Shown piece after piece: positions 1 to 13,283 of a DNA stretch of 64,000 bases (its first letter is position 1; each line of letters opens with the position of its first letter). Location: NCBI GenBank assembly GCA_003952965.2, contig CM025849.1:36164490-36228489 (forward strand), written 5' to 3'. The stretch comes from Morella rubra. Lineage: Eukaryota; Streptophyta; Magnoliopsida; Fagales; Myricaceae. The notes beneath the pieces were generated by a model. The model did not search any database and was not told where the DNA came from. It saw nothing but the letters and a program-made list of their open reading frames with translations. The position numbers and the translations under genes are program-made.

Positions 1-107
1 ATCCTCATTAAGAACAGAACATACCCATTTTCCATAACAAAGCGTCTTAAAGCAGCTATAGCTTCACCAGGCCTTTCTTCCTTCTTCTTTTCCATCTCCC
101 GCACCAT
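1..107 (-). CDS. Possible 5' exon of an unidentified gene, cut by window edge
   Basis: On the minus strand a frame opens with ATG at 107 and stays open to the window edge (about 35 codons). It begins MVREMEKKKEERPGE and continues with a mixed charged and hydrophobic stretch that looks like real protein. A possible splice acceptor (CAG) lies about 14 bases upstream of the ATG, so the piece could instead be an internal exon. I do not recognise the family and infer no function. Exon status rests only on an open frame and plausible composition. Confidence 0.25.
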   Translation of the reverse strand, partial: MVREMEKKKEERPGEAIAALRRFVMENGYVLFLMR

Positions 108-816
108 AAAAATGCAACCTGGTAAAAATGGATAGAAGCAAAACAGAGTGAAGGAACTCCAAACTACAAGCACAACAAAATGAAGGACTACAACAAGTTT
201 CACTTATTACCACTCGAAGAATAAAAAAAAATGAGCATTTTAAGAAATCAAATTACAACTCTAAAATAGAACCGCCAACACACCGAAAAAATGAATTTTT
301 TTGTTCGAAACTAAATAAATCTAACCCAGAAAACAGAGTACAAAACTAAAAACAAAAGGATTACTACTAGGTTCTACGGACTTACTTGAATCTTCAAGAA
401 ACTATAGTGAGTTCCAGAAATCTTAAGCTACACAAAGTGGAGACTCTAGTGCGGCAACAGAGGAGAGACTCTTGCTTTAGCGGAGAAGCGATGAAATTTT
501 GAACGTGAGAGAGACGGAATCAGTGGCGATGGTGGATAAAATGACAAACAATCTTGTTGGGGAAGATGGCTAAAAATGAGTCGTAAAAAAACTAAGCCAG
601 AGTCGAGCCTTTCAAACAAGTCATTTCCGCTTTTATCATTAAGTGATGTGGCGAAACTTAGACCGTTGAATCCGCTTCTTCAAATCTATACCGGTCATTT
701 GGAGCTCTTTGAACGTGACTTCTTTGGATCGAAATTTTTTCTCTAAATAACTTGAAATATGTAATAGCTTGCCAAATATCATCTTATATCATCTTAGCTC
801 AATTCCTGTAAGGAAA
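108..816. other. Stretch without recognisable gene
   Basis: No convincing ORF, RNA gene or repeat was seen. If the minus-strand exon at the left edge is real, this stretch would hold its upstream region, but no clear TATA box stands out. Confidence 0.4.
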
Positions 817-911
817 GAGAGTGCACTCTCAATGTCATCAAATTTAATTTTGAAAATCCATTTAGGACAATGACATTACAATCAGAAGGTCTAAAAACAA
901 GAAACCACACA

Positions 912-1372
912 CACTACAAAAAAACAAGCCTCTAGTAGTGGTTTTTTTAGCGGTGGTCACTAAAAACGCTATTACAACACCCCTTTAGCGGCGTTTGTCT
1001 ATGACCGCTGCTAAAAGAAAATCTGTAGCAGCATTTGTGTAAAAAACGCTATTATAGGTTATCTATAGTAGCGCTTTTTTACAAACGCTGCTAAAAGTTC
1101 GACTTTTAATGGTGCTTTTTAAAAAAGCGTTGCCAAAAGTTTGACTTCTAGTAATGTTTTACTAAAAACGCCGCTACAAGTTTGCACTTTAGCTGCATTT
1201 TGGCACAAATGCAGCTAAAATTTGAACTTTTGGCGGCGTTTGTGTCAAGACGCCGCTGAAACTTATACCTGTAGTGGCACTTTGTAAAAAATCACAACTA
1301 TAATTGTTGGAGTTTTAGAGAAAGCGCTGCTAAAACTCAAACTTTTGGCAGCATTTTTGATAAAAAGCATAG
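912..1372 (+). mobile_element. CACTA-type terminus with subterminal array
   Basis: The sequence starts CACTACAAAAAAAC, the usual form of En/Spm (CACTA) termini. About 450 bp follow of short alternating inverted units built on gcggcgttt and aaacgctgcta. Such dense subterminal repeats are typical of CACTA elements, where they bind the TnpA-like protein. No transposase is attached; the array runs directly into gag-like sequence. The 3 bases before the terminus are ACA. Confidence 0.65.
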
Positions 1373-2490
1373 CTAATACGGGAACTTGGTGCTGAGAAGA
1401 TGTCAGCTGAGAAGGTGGTGCAAAGGATTGGGAAGGTTGCTAAGAATGCAAAGAAGATTGACTAGGCTGATCATTCCTCCATGAAAAATTCGGATGATTC
1501 CTCCATCCCAGATTGAAAGTGTTAGAGAAATGCTGATTTGGTGCTCTGATAAACCAATTCGCTGATTGCATTTGATCAAACCTACTCTCCTGTAATATCG
1601 GCATAATCGAATAATCTTGGTTCTTGTGACTCTTATCGACGCATAGAGAACACACATCTATTGTTTTCGCTGCCTTCACCTTCTCTAATTCGATAACCTC
1701 TAACCTCCTAGTCAAAGCAGCAATACGAGCCTGGACGTCAATATCCTCTTTGATTTCATATTTACCCCACCACCAATTGCTCTGAGAGGTTATATTGCCA
1801 CTGGTGCTCAACCACAGATCATGTATTCTATTGTTGGGCACTTTCAGTAAGGTAATCAAAAAATGTGAGTGCTTGATCCGGTTCCTTGACAAAGAATTTT
1901 CTGTCGCACATAGTCTAAACAAACTGCTTGCATTTAGGAGTAAGTGCAGTATAAAAATAGTTGACCAGCCTCCAAGACTCAAACCCATGATGTGGACAAA
2001 TGTTCATCAAATCTTTAAACCTTTCCCAACAAGCGTGGAAGGTTTTATCACCTCTTTGCATAAATTGACTAATTTGCTCTTGCAAAAATTGAGTTCTCTG
2101 AAAAGGAAAAAAATTTCTGTTAGAACTCACATTTCATATCATACCAGCTAGAGATAGAATTAGGCCTCAAAGAATTAAACCAAATATTCATTTTATCCTT
2201 TAAAGAGAAAGGAAATGAACGAAGTCTAATAAACTCATTAGTGCTAGCTTTAGTAATAAAAGTAGTGCAAGCCAACTCAAAGTCCATTAGGTGCTGGTAA
2301 GGACTCTTAGAATCCATCCCATGAAAATGAAGTATCACTAATATCATCCCATGCTTAATTGTAAAATTAGGTGCATCATTAGGTAAAAAAATGTATGATG
2401 GTGTACTAGTGCGCGTGGGCTGCAAAAAATCTTTAATAAGTGCATGGTGTAGGTGCAGCCATAACTTCTTCAAAATTCTCTTCCACATCC
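1373..2490 (-). pseudogene. Ty3/gypsy gag fragment (degenerate)
   Basis: Three overlapping minus-strand frames together resemble the retrotransposon gag domain: a segment around FSLKDKMNIWFNSLRP, then FLQEQISQFMQRGDKTFHACWERFKDL and CPHHGFESWRLVNYFYTALTP, and a C-terminal part rich in N, Q and W. The product would form virus-like particles. The frame shifts between 2,120 and 1,990 and stops are present, so it cannot make a full Gag. A plus-strand relative lies at about 60,086-61,105. The upstream side (to the right) leads through a leader to a primer-site-like motif and an LTR start near 3,132. Confidence 0.65.
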
Positions 2491-3131
2491 AGTTAGACCG
2501 AATCTCCTCTGGTATTACTTAGTGTGATCTGTAGTGAACATTACTACTTGTAGCCTACACTTTATTCGGTTTCTTAATGGATGGAAATGTGACTTAGAAA
2601 CAAAAAAAAAAAAAAGAAAAAGAAAAAAAGCATCTGAGTAACCCATTGGAAAAGATAGCGAATGGATTTGGAACCAGTGCATGTATTTGGAAATCATGGG
2701 CTATTCTGCACAACCTACACCAAACCCAAAAAATCTGTGGGTTCCAATTGACCATAGCCAAACACATACAAAACTCCTTTTAACGGATCGTGTAGGAAGA
2801 GGGGAAGAGCAAAAAAACAGCGAGGTAGGAAGAAGAGAGAAATTGCGAAGGAAGGAAAGAGAACATGCAGGAAGATGCGAAGAGCAATAAAAAAGCGATA
2901 GAGGAGGAAGAGTGAAAATCGTGTAGGAAGAAGACAGAACGTGCAGAAGAGGAACAACAAAGAAATAGGAGAGAAAGAAGAGATAAAATGCCAAAGAAGA
3001 GGAATGGAAACTACAAGACATACGAACAAAAAGAAAAAATTGACTTGAGCCTGCAGGTTGAGTTTTTTGCCAAGCTTTCGGTTACCCTTATTTTTTCTCC
3101 ACATGGAGGTCCACAATTGGGGCTCTGATAG
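2491..3131 (-). other. Retroelement leader with primer-binding-site-like motif
   Basis: This lies between the gag remnant and the LTR edge. At 3,122-3,131, directly against the LTR, plus-strand gctctgatag is the complement of CTATCAGAGC, close to the plant initiator tRNA-Met primer site (TGGTATCAGAGC). The middle part (about 2,760-3,030) is a purine-rich stretch without a credible gene; its long frames on either strand are low-complexity. The placement fits the 5' leader of a minus-strand LTR element. Confidence 0.5.
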
Positions 3132-3671
3132 TGTAATACCCCAAACCTTTTGAGCTACTTTTGAAACTCTTGTTGTTAAGATTTTCCTTTTTCTACTCCT
3201 TTTCCTTAGCATTTGCTTTATTTTAATTGCTTATTTCCTTAACGTTTTAATCTTTGACTTACAATCACTATTTTTATTGCAATCTTTGTGTTTAAATTGT
3301 ATAATTGACTTGATTTTTATTTCCTTTAAGGTTTTAGATTAATCTGATTCAATTTTCATATATGTGACCGAATTTCCCTTTCTTATTTAAATATTTTATT
3401 TTTAGCCTTTGCTTTAATAATTTCTCCTTTCTTATAGTATTGTGATATAAATGATCCAATTTGATTTTATTTTCAGTTATTTGATTTTCTTTGAGCTTAA
3501 TTATTTTAAAATGCTTGTTTAATTGCATTTAAATTTCAATTGGGCCTAGGGTTGTTGAATTACGGACTTAGGACCTATCGACATGAGTTGGGTCAAAGCC
3601 CACTAGCCCTTGGTAGCCCAAGAGACACACTCAAGCTCACTCAAGCACCCCATGGACGGCCAATATTGTGG

Positions 3672-4050
3672 AGATTTGCAAATCTTATCTTGTTGGCCAT
3701 GTGTCAAATTCTCTTTGACCTATGTGTATAGATTCAATGAATGTCATTAAGTTCTTGTTTTCATAATCATTATGTCTCTATAAATATAGCATGCCCTTAA
3801 GTAATTACCTAGAATAAAGACAAAAAAAAAAAAAAGGAGATGTAGTGAAACACTCTTGGTCGGATAATTTAGTGAAGATTCGGTTAACTTAGTGAAGATT
3901 TTGCAAATCTATCTTGTTGGCCATGTGTCAAAAACTCTTGGACCTATGAATTAAAATTCAATGAATGTTATTAATTTCTTGTCTCCATTATCATGATGTC
4001 CTTATAATTATAGCATGCCCCTAGTGAAGAAGAGAGAATAAAGACAAAAA
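3672..4050 (+). repeat. Imperfect tandem duplication inside the LTR
   Basis: The segment from about 3,672 to 3,820 recurs at about 3,895-4,050. Both copies share ttgcaaatct, ttgttggccatgtgtcaaa, gacctatg, attcaatgaatgt, tatagcatgccc and gaataaagacaaaa in the same order. Each holds a TATA-like stretch, so the duplicated unit may be promoter-like. Confidence 0.7.
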
Positions 4051-4201
4051 CTAAATCTAGTGTAAAAGAGAGCAAGTGCTTTGTAGTGAGTCAAGAGAGA
4101 GTTAAGAGGAGAGAGAAAAGAGAGGAGTTATGAAGAGAGATGAGGCCATTTAAGGCCTTTGCACACAAAGGGGAGGCACTTTGTGCCCCTTTGCTTGCTG
4201 T

Positions 4202-4243
<42 letters not shown>
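4202..4243. repeat. GATA/GA microsatellite
   Basis: A short run of GATA units passes into about 15 GA dinucleotides. It sits in a longer purine-rich tract extending to about 4,335. Confidence 0.95.
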
Positions 4244-4246
<3 letters not shown>

Positions 4247-6925
4247 AAGAAGAGAGAAAAGAGAGGATCGACCAAGAAAAAGAGAAGGAAATGAAGAGAA
4301 AGAAGAAGAAAATGGAAGAGGAGAAGAAAAGTTTGCATTCAAGCATAGGTAAGGGTGCTAATTTTATGCATATTTGGTGGGAAAAATGTGGGATTGAGCT
4401 TGTTTTGGTTGCATGTGAATATTTATGCTTATGATCAATTTTACATGCTTTTGTTGAGAAACCTTGTGATAAAAGGGTTTTGAGATGAACAAAATGGCAA
4501 GGGATGAATTTTATGGTTGAAATGGCAGATCAAGGCCATGGAAATGAAGCCAAGAGGGCTTGAAATGAAATTTTGAAGCAAACGGTCATGCATGTGTTGT
4601 TTTGATGATTTTGAAGAAAGTTATGAGATTACATGTGATTTTTGTTGCTGATCTATATTCTAATGCATGTTGTGATTATATTGTTTCGGTTATGATGACT
4701 TAAATCATTAGATCTAAGGATTATAGCACATGAACATCACATGAAATGGAAAAATTAGGACTTTTTAGTGAAAAACCCTTGCTGTCCAAAACATCTCCAT
4801 GAAATCCATGGATTTTTTGCATGTAAATTGGTGGAAGTGTATTATATGGTCACAGTAGGTCCCAGAAAAAATTTCACCTCAATCAGACGTAGGGAAAGGT
4901 CAAAAATGCCCCTGGATGTCTCTAAGGGTAGTTTCAGTATTTCACATAAAACGTTAGGGTAAAAAGGTCAAACGGGAAAAAAAATTTATGGCTGTGTAGA
5001 GCATGAAAAATAGATTGAGAAGCCCAAATTTTAGTCCAAACCGAGTAGAATTAGGGGCTCAAATCACAAAGTCCGTTTAGCAGCTTAAATGGACTTTAGG
5101 CCCAATAACCCCAAACAAGCCTAGTAAACCTTGAAACCTTAGGATAGCCCAATAGGGTCTAATGAGGCCCAAATTAAAAGAAAAAAAGGTTATTAATTCT
5201 TATCGACTGAAGGACATTCAATATTAACCTTACTCCTAAATTCTATTAATTAGAACATAAATAGTACGTAATTAGTACGTACTAATAGTTCTTTTCCTCT
5301 TTAATGTTCTATTAAAAGTTCAAATGCATTCTTGTGCTATGTATTTACATAAACATGTTAAAGTACATATGCACATTTTATGATCACCTTTGGTGAATTA
5401 TAAATCAGTGATGCATGTGATAAGTCACGCTGCATCAACGTAGCATGGGTATGGGGATGCAGTTGACCGAAATGACCAAAATTAAACTCATACCCAGAGG
5501 TGGTCCTGAGATCGGGTGACAGTACCGTTCATAGTGGGATAGTGCAAGCCACCACTGAGAGGATAGTGGTTGGTATACCTTGACAATAGAACAATGTATG
5601 TTTAACGGGTCTTGGTGCCGGGGCACGGGACAGTCTTAAAGGACGAGAAGGGGTTAAACAGACAGACACTACTGGACCATCAGGAAACAGATGATTGCAT
5701 CAATCATACATCGTTATCCTGTTTAGGTACTTTCATTGTTTATACATGATTGCATGACATGTGACATGGAGTCACTCTCTTTTTATTGTTAAGCAGGATG
5801 TTGGACCTGATAATAATGAAATGTTTCAAAAGACTCTTGAAATATAGGCTAAGTGGACTATAGAAAGCTCACATTTTTATATATATTCTTTTATAATCCT
5901 CCCGAATGTCCCTTCTTATACCAAACCATGTTCGTTTAAAGGAAAGTGTGTATTTTTCTATGGGTGATTTCTTTCTATAAGGTTTATCAATTTCCCCTAA
6001 TCTCGTCTTAATCTTTTGATGAGACCAAGTAGTTTTCAACCTAATTCGTTAATTAGATTTTCTTGCATATTATTACAAAATGATACTTTTTACAATTTTG
6101 TCATTTTTCGTTTTAGTCATTAATCGACTAAGGTTTTCCTTAGTAAAGTGCAAATATACCGATTTTAACTAGTAACCTTTTTTTTAGTCTTCTGCTAAGT
6201 AAATTCAAGGGCATTTCGAGTGATCCTAAGAGTTTTATTTTGCGGTAATCCCTGAATTTGTGCATGCAATTACTATATGCAACCTAAAGGAGTAAGTACC
6301 AGCACGAGGCGTGACGGATAGGGTCCCCGACCTAAGACCCTAACCAATGCTTATCCCTCTCACAAGTAAGGACTTGTAAGCACTCGTGTTTAGCCCATAC
6401 CTCAAATTGATACTTCTTGGCCGACCTAGTGAGGAACTTACAAGAGCAACATAGCTCAAGTATCGGATCAAAAGAAAAGAAAAGAAAGATGAAATTAAAG
6501 AAATATGGATGGTTGAGAAGGTGAAAGAAAAGATGGATAAGCAAGCCTAAGCTTGAATGGGCTAACACTCAAAACAAACCTAGAACTCGATTGTGGAACG
6601 ATGCCGCCACATACAACAACGATCCTTCAACAAAGTTGATAAGGCATCAGGCCTAACATTAAACACCAAACCTCCTCTGTTAGCTCAAGCTTCCAAGCCT
6701 AACCCCAATGGCCAATTCCCTAGCTTGACCAGCCTAACCCAGTGCAAATCAAGGCCTCTAATTATACAGGCTTAAACCCATGCAAGCCAAGGTCTTACAA
6801 GAGAGCATAGTGTCAGGCTTAACCCCAACACCGAAGATAAAGGCACAAAAACCAAAAAGCTTCATTGAAGACTTTTATTCAATTTGATAAATATTCAATG
6901 GATACTTACAATGTGTGCCATGGAG

Positions 6926-6940
6926 GGGTATTTATACTAC
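6926..6940 (-). promoter_or_regulatory. TATA box (candidate)
   Basis: The minus strand reads GTAGTATAAATACCCC, a good match to a plant TATA box. It probably belongs to a retroelement promoter, since no host gene starts downstream (leftwards). Confidence 0.4.
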
Positions 6941-7375
6941 TCCATGGGCTTGGGCGGCAAGGGTTTTTTCTTGTAGAGGAAAAGGCTTGATTGCCACACA
7001 ATCAATCACCAAGGATCCTATTCAGGTTAAAAGGCAAGATCTTGTAGAGATCTTTCTTTTAGCCAAATAAGTATCTCAAAATATAAGGAAAAATAATCAA
7101 AGATTGATTGTCCACATATTTATCACATTTGGCTGGCCATAAGCTTCCATATAGGGAGCTAACCCTAATTGCCACATGTTCTAAAATCTCATAATGTCAA
7201 TCAAGGATCAATCTTCCCAAATTGGGCCAAGATTGTTTCCTTAGTTGACTCTCACCAACATGGTAATGTTTGAGAATTAAAAGCAATAACATAACACCTT
7301 TAAAATAGGAGGATTCGGCCATATAGGGATTCCAAATGCGGTTTACCCTATATGGTCCCTCCTAGTCGCTTGTGG

Positions 7376-7759
7376 TGGTTGTCGCTGTCACTGATTCTCC
7401 ACCACCTTGTAGGGTGGTGATATCAAAATGATCCACATGGTCTCCTGAGTCTTTTGAGACTAACTTCCTATGTGCTCCTTTATGCGCCACCGTGTCTAGT
7501 GGATATGTGGTAGTGCTACCAATCAACTCCACTTGGCCTCAGGATCTTCCTTGTATCAACTCCTCATGCACTCTCTGTTGCACCACCGTGGTTAGTGGCC
7601 ATGAGGTAGTGCTATCAATATACTTCATTAAGCTTTGAGAACCTCCTTGCATTGGCTTTCCGTGCACCTTTGGTTGCGGCGTCTCGACCAATGGTCTTGT
7701 AGTGGCACCATCATTGTGCTTCTCCAACCTTCTTGAGTTACCTAGCATCAATTCTCCAT
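7376..7759 (-). repeat. 96-bp tandem repeat, about four degenerate units
   Basis: Units start at about 7,376, 7,472, 7,568 and 7,664. Each has a gtGCWCY...TTGCRSC start, a central tagtGGYxxTGTGGTAGTG-like block and an end near caactcctcat/ttctccat. The period is a multiple of three, and a minus-strand frame (7,539-7,877) reads through the last units as about 32-residue repeats with motifs such as HEELIQG, GKPMQGG and GELMLGN. I do not recognise the protein. Divergence between units shows an old array. Confidence 0.7.
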
Positions 7760-7924
7760 ATGCTTTTTCTAAGCCATGCCGATGCTTGTGTTTGTGGTTG
7801 GTTATGAATGAGGGCATTGGCCACGCCAAGTTGCCCATAGGCATGCCATGTGCAAGCCTCTCCGCGCCCATAGGCAAGCCTTGCTATCTTAGAGCCTATA
7901 ATGAGGTTCCTATCAGGCTCACCT

Positions 7925-8788
7925 GTGTTTAAGTGTCAAAGTTTTGGGATAATTAAAATTTTGGAGTATAGAAGTTAGTGAAAAAAAAATGAAGATAATT
8001 TATGGGAGTTGGTGAAAGAATGAGGAGAGAAGATTTAAACAAATATTAGGGAAATTCAATTTTTGGTCACTAAATTTTGACCCATTTTATGTATTAGTCA
8101 TTACGAAACGTAATTTCAGTTATCAAGGTGAAACGTAATGTCCTGCAAACCATTTGCAAACCATATGCACCTTTCTGTCCGAAATTTTGCCCAAAACTTT
8201 TCGGAAATAGCTTTCATTAATACCTTTGACCCAAATCATGCCATTCATTGGAAATCGCTGTTCACGGTGCCAATGATCACATTCGTGGTTTGTCCACTCC
8301 GCCGTTTTGTCCAACTCCGCCTTAGACACCTCTGAATAGAATACCAAGAGGAATTAACAATAATCTAGATTTTCCTATGAAGGAAAAAACACAAAAGAGA
8401 ATTTAGGGACGAACCTGAAATAGCTTTTAGACAGCTGCTTAAGGCGGACCTTGGATGTCGGATGATGGAGGTTCGTTAATGTGGCAACGGTCTGTCATTT
8501 TGAAGAGTTTTAGGCTGAGGAGGAAGTGACGTGAAAAATGATGGGAGACAGGACAACGTTGCCTTTTTAGTCAAAATAACGGTCAAGGATCAAAATTTAT
8601 AAGGGTATAAATTTAGTGACTAAAATTTGAAAAAAAAAATATTAATGACTAATTTGTAAAATGGGTCAAAACTTACTAACTGAAAAATTGAATTTTTTTA
8701 AATATTATAGTGAAAAATAATGATTAGATAGCAAGAGAGATTATTTTGTAATTTTTTTAATTAAGCCAAAATTTTGACACTTAAACAT
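7925..8788. mobile_element. MITE-like element (outer), interrupted
   Basis: The ends form inverted repeats: left GTGTTTAAGTGTCAAAGTTTTGG, right CCAAAATTTTGACACTTAAACA. Without the inner insertion the element would be about 220 bp. A related end sequence is seen in the small element at 22,097-22,284. It is noncoding. No clear target duplication was found, so the superfamily is undecided. Confidence 0.6.
8053..8696. mobile_element. MITE-like element nested in the outer one
   Basis: Left end attcaatttttggtcactaaattttgacccatttta pairs with the right end (about 8,656-8,696), which reads the same on the other strand with few changes. The interior is noncoding apart from accidental frames. A partial relative (tcactaa, ttaatcattaaatttt, tggtcactaaatt) appears at about 49,715-49,805. 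Confidence 0.6.
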
Positions 8789-10012
8789 CACATCATAATA
8801 CGAGAATATCAGTCCAGAGTCAGTTTTTGAATGCTTCTATTTGTATATGAATCCGATTTGATATTCGATTTTTTTTTAAATCTCTGCACTATCCGACTCT
8901 AAATTTGAAATCGTCTGAAATCGACCCAATCAGGTCGAGCCAAGTTGATTTCCAATTGGTGAATTGAATCCGGCGGATAGTGCAAAAACCTTACCTAAAC
9001 CACCTTCCAAACAAGCAATTAGGATTTTACTCTTAAAATTGAATCATGTCCAGACGGCTAGCACATTAACAAGGGAATTATTTGTAATTTTGGATTCCTT
9101 TGTCATACATTTCTGATTATTGTAGACAAGCAAAAAAAAACAATACTTATCATGACATAAATGAGGATATACAAGTTCTGTGCTCATTAAGATACTTGGC
9201 ATGAACACTCAAACAGTCATGTAGTTTCAACAATTTGGTCCATGTGGTACTAAATTAAACTATTTAGTTAATGGGTCATCAAAATGGGACACAAAAGTCC
9301 CTATATCCATCTCTCTTGTCTCTTCCCTAACAGCGTAATGCTTATTTGTCATTTCTAGATGCATCAGACCTACTGATCAAGTGACACGCGTTCACTATGC
9401 TTTTTAAACTAATATACTTTTCATAATATTCATTTTCAAGCGACATTGCATTCAAGTTATCAATAAATTTATACTTTATACTATAATATTATGATCTCAT
9501 CATTAAATTCAGTGAAAATTTAAATTATATATCACAATTTATAAAGTGTAAATATATATTAGTTTGAAGTACAAAGTTTGATAGTTTAAATCGTATTTTT
9601 CCTTCAAGTAGAAGACGAAGAACACAAATTCCTCTGTTTTGTAACAATATAACAGTTCCATGCAAATATTAATTTTAATTTCCGAAAACAACATGTTTTT
9701 AAAGAGTTTTCTTCCCTCTTTTCACAGTGCTCCCTAATTTGCCTACTCACGTTTAAGGGGTTTATCGGGGTTTTATGTTTCTCATTGTGTGGGTTGTACT
9801 GGCTTGCTTTTTTGTAAATAAATAAATAAATAAAAGTATTCAAGCCAGTTCCGAGACATGAGCCATGCAGTGACGACTTGGGCTGCCAGTCCCTCGTTGT
9901 TTGGGTTTGTGTTTTTTTTTTTTTTTGGGACCTTACTTCTTGTCACTACCCCTACACTTACATATATGTCACAGGCTAATGAGAACTGAACACAGACATC
10001 CCAACTAAAAGG
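8789..10012. other. Intergenic; upstream of the reductase pseudogene
   Basis: AT-rich sequence with no recognisable gene or repeat family. It would include the ancestral promoter of the aldo-keto reductase. Confidence 0.5.
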
Positions 10013-12485
<2,473 letters not shown>

Positions 12486-13251
12486 AATAAAGAAAATATA
12501 TTATTATATTACTAATTAATGCAAATTATAAGTATGATAATAGATGTTTTCTAAACTACTTAGATTTAGTCAATAAACATGCAATTACCATAACAACAAT
12601 AGGTATAATTTAAAATATATCATATAACAACTTCAATTTTCATAACAATCCCACTAATTTCATATTTTATTAAGTAGGTTCTCTAAAATAATTTTTTTTC
12701 AAATACATCACAAAATAAAATTATATATTAAAGGAATAAATAAATAAGTATTAACATTAAATAACATATTATTAATAAATAAATAAATTATTTTCACATA
12801 TACCTATAGCAGCGTTTGTGTCAACAAAGCTGCTAAAGATAGTACCTACAGCGGCGGTCACAGTGACCGCCGCTGTAGGTACCTAATTTCTAGTCGTGTT
12901 GTATACAAACGCTGCTATAGGTAAAACTTTTAGTGGCGTTTTACAAAAACTGCCACTACAGAGTACACCTTTAGCAGCGTTTTTTTCAAAAACGTTGCTA
13001 AAATTAGGCATTTAGCGGCGTTTTAAAAAAATGTTGCTAAAGGGGGTCTATAGCGGCGGTCAGTGACCGCCGTTAAAACGACAGCCGCTAAAGGTAAAAC
13101 TTGTAGCAGCGTTTTCAAAAAACCGCCTTTAAAAGGGGTCTGTCGCAGCGGTCACTGACCGCCGCTATAGACCCCCTTTAGCAGCGTATTTTGCAAAATG
13201 CCGTTAGCAGTGTTTTTAACGACTACCGCTACAGACTTATTTTTTGTAGTG
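12486..13251 (-). mobile_element. CACTA-like terminus fragment with subterminal array
   Basis: The right border at 13,240-13,251 reads TTTTTTGTAGTG, the reverse complement of a CACTACAAAAAA terminus. The 450 bp before it are a subterminal array of gcggcg/cgccgc hairpin units related to those at 912-1,372. The left part (12,486-12,800) is AT-rich without motif. No opposite CACTA end was found before the reductase pseudogene, so this is a fragment. Confidence 0.6.
12842..12882. repeat. Perfect 20-bp palindrome arms
   Basis: Twenty bases (gtacctacagcggcggtcac) are followed by one base and their exact reverse complement. It is the strongest hairpin of the subterminal array; weaker relatives lie near 13,050-13,080 and 13,140-13,170. 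Confidence 0.9.
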
Positions 13252-13283
13252 CTGGGAGCATTTAATTAAGAAAAATTAGGGCG

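Larger units (their letters stand above)
817..2671 (+). repeat. Left arm of a large inverted duplication
   Basis: This stretch matches the reverse complement of about 59,908-61,604. Both arms share, in order from outside to inside, a perfect 14-bp palindrome (GAGAGTGCACTCTC, 817-830), about 80 bp of flank, a CACTA-type terminus, a subterminal array and a degenerate Ty3/gypsy gag with part of its leader. The matching flank outside the CACTA terminus shows that a locus was duplicated, not that two ends of one transposon face each other. Arm limits were judged by eye, and the arms differ at many positions, so the event is not recent. Confidence 0.7.
3132..6318 (-). mobile_element. Long LTR-like sequence (about 3.2 kb)
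   Basis: It begins TGTAATACCCC, a common border of plant Ty3/gypsy LTRs, next to a primer-site-like motif. It appears to end near the GAGGCGTGACGG at 6,307-6,318, resembling the opposite border of such LTRs. The content is noncoding, with an internal imperfect duplication, TATA-like TATAAATA (3,779-3,786) and a GA microsatellite. Orientation is uncertain: the primer motif suggests a minus-strand element, whereas the best TATA box reads on the plus strand. No second LTR was found in the window, so the right edge is unproven. Confidence 0.45.
6319..7924 (-). other. Noncoding, LTR-like stretch with TATA box
   Basis: No host gene is visible. Read on the minus strand it resembles an LTR promoter region: a TATA box near 6,930 followed downstream by AATAAAAG-containing sequence. 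The right part holds a 96-bp tandem repeat that forms a minus-strand frame (7,539-7,877). Borders were not identified. Confidence 0.35.

Noticed and set aside
940..1370. CRISPR-like array
   Set aside because: Repeats are degenerate, alternate in strand and lie next to a CACTA tip; this is a transposon subterminal array in a plant genome.
2701..3212. Long minus-strand frames rich in F, L and S
   Set aside because: They are the complement of a purine-rich tract; low complexity and no family resemblance.
4091..4346. Three overlapping serine/leucine-rich frames
   Set aside because: Translations of a GA microsatellite and its purine-rich surroundings.
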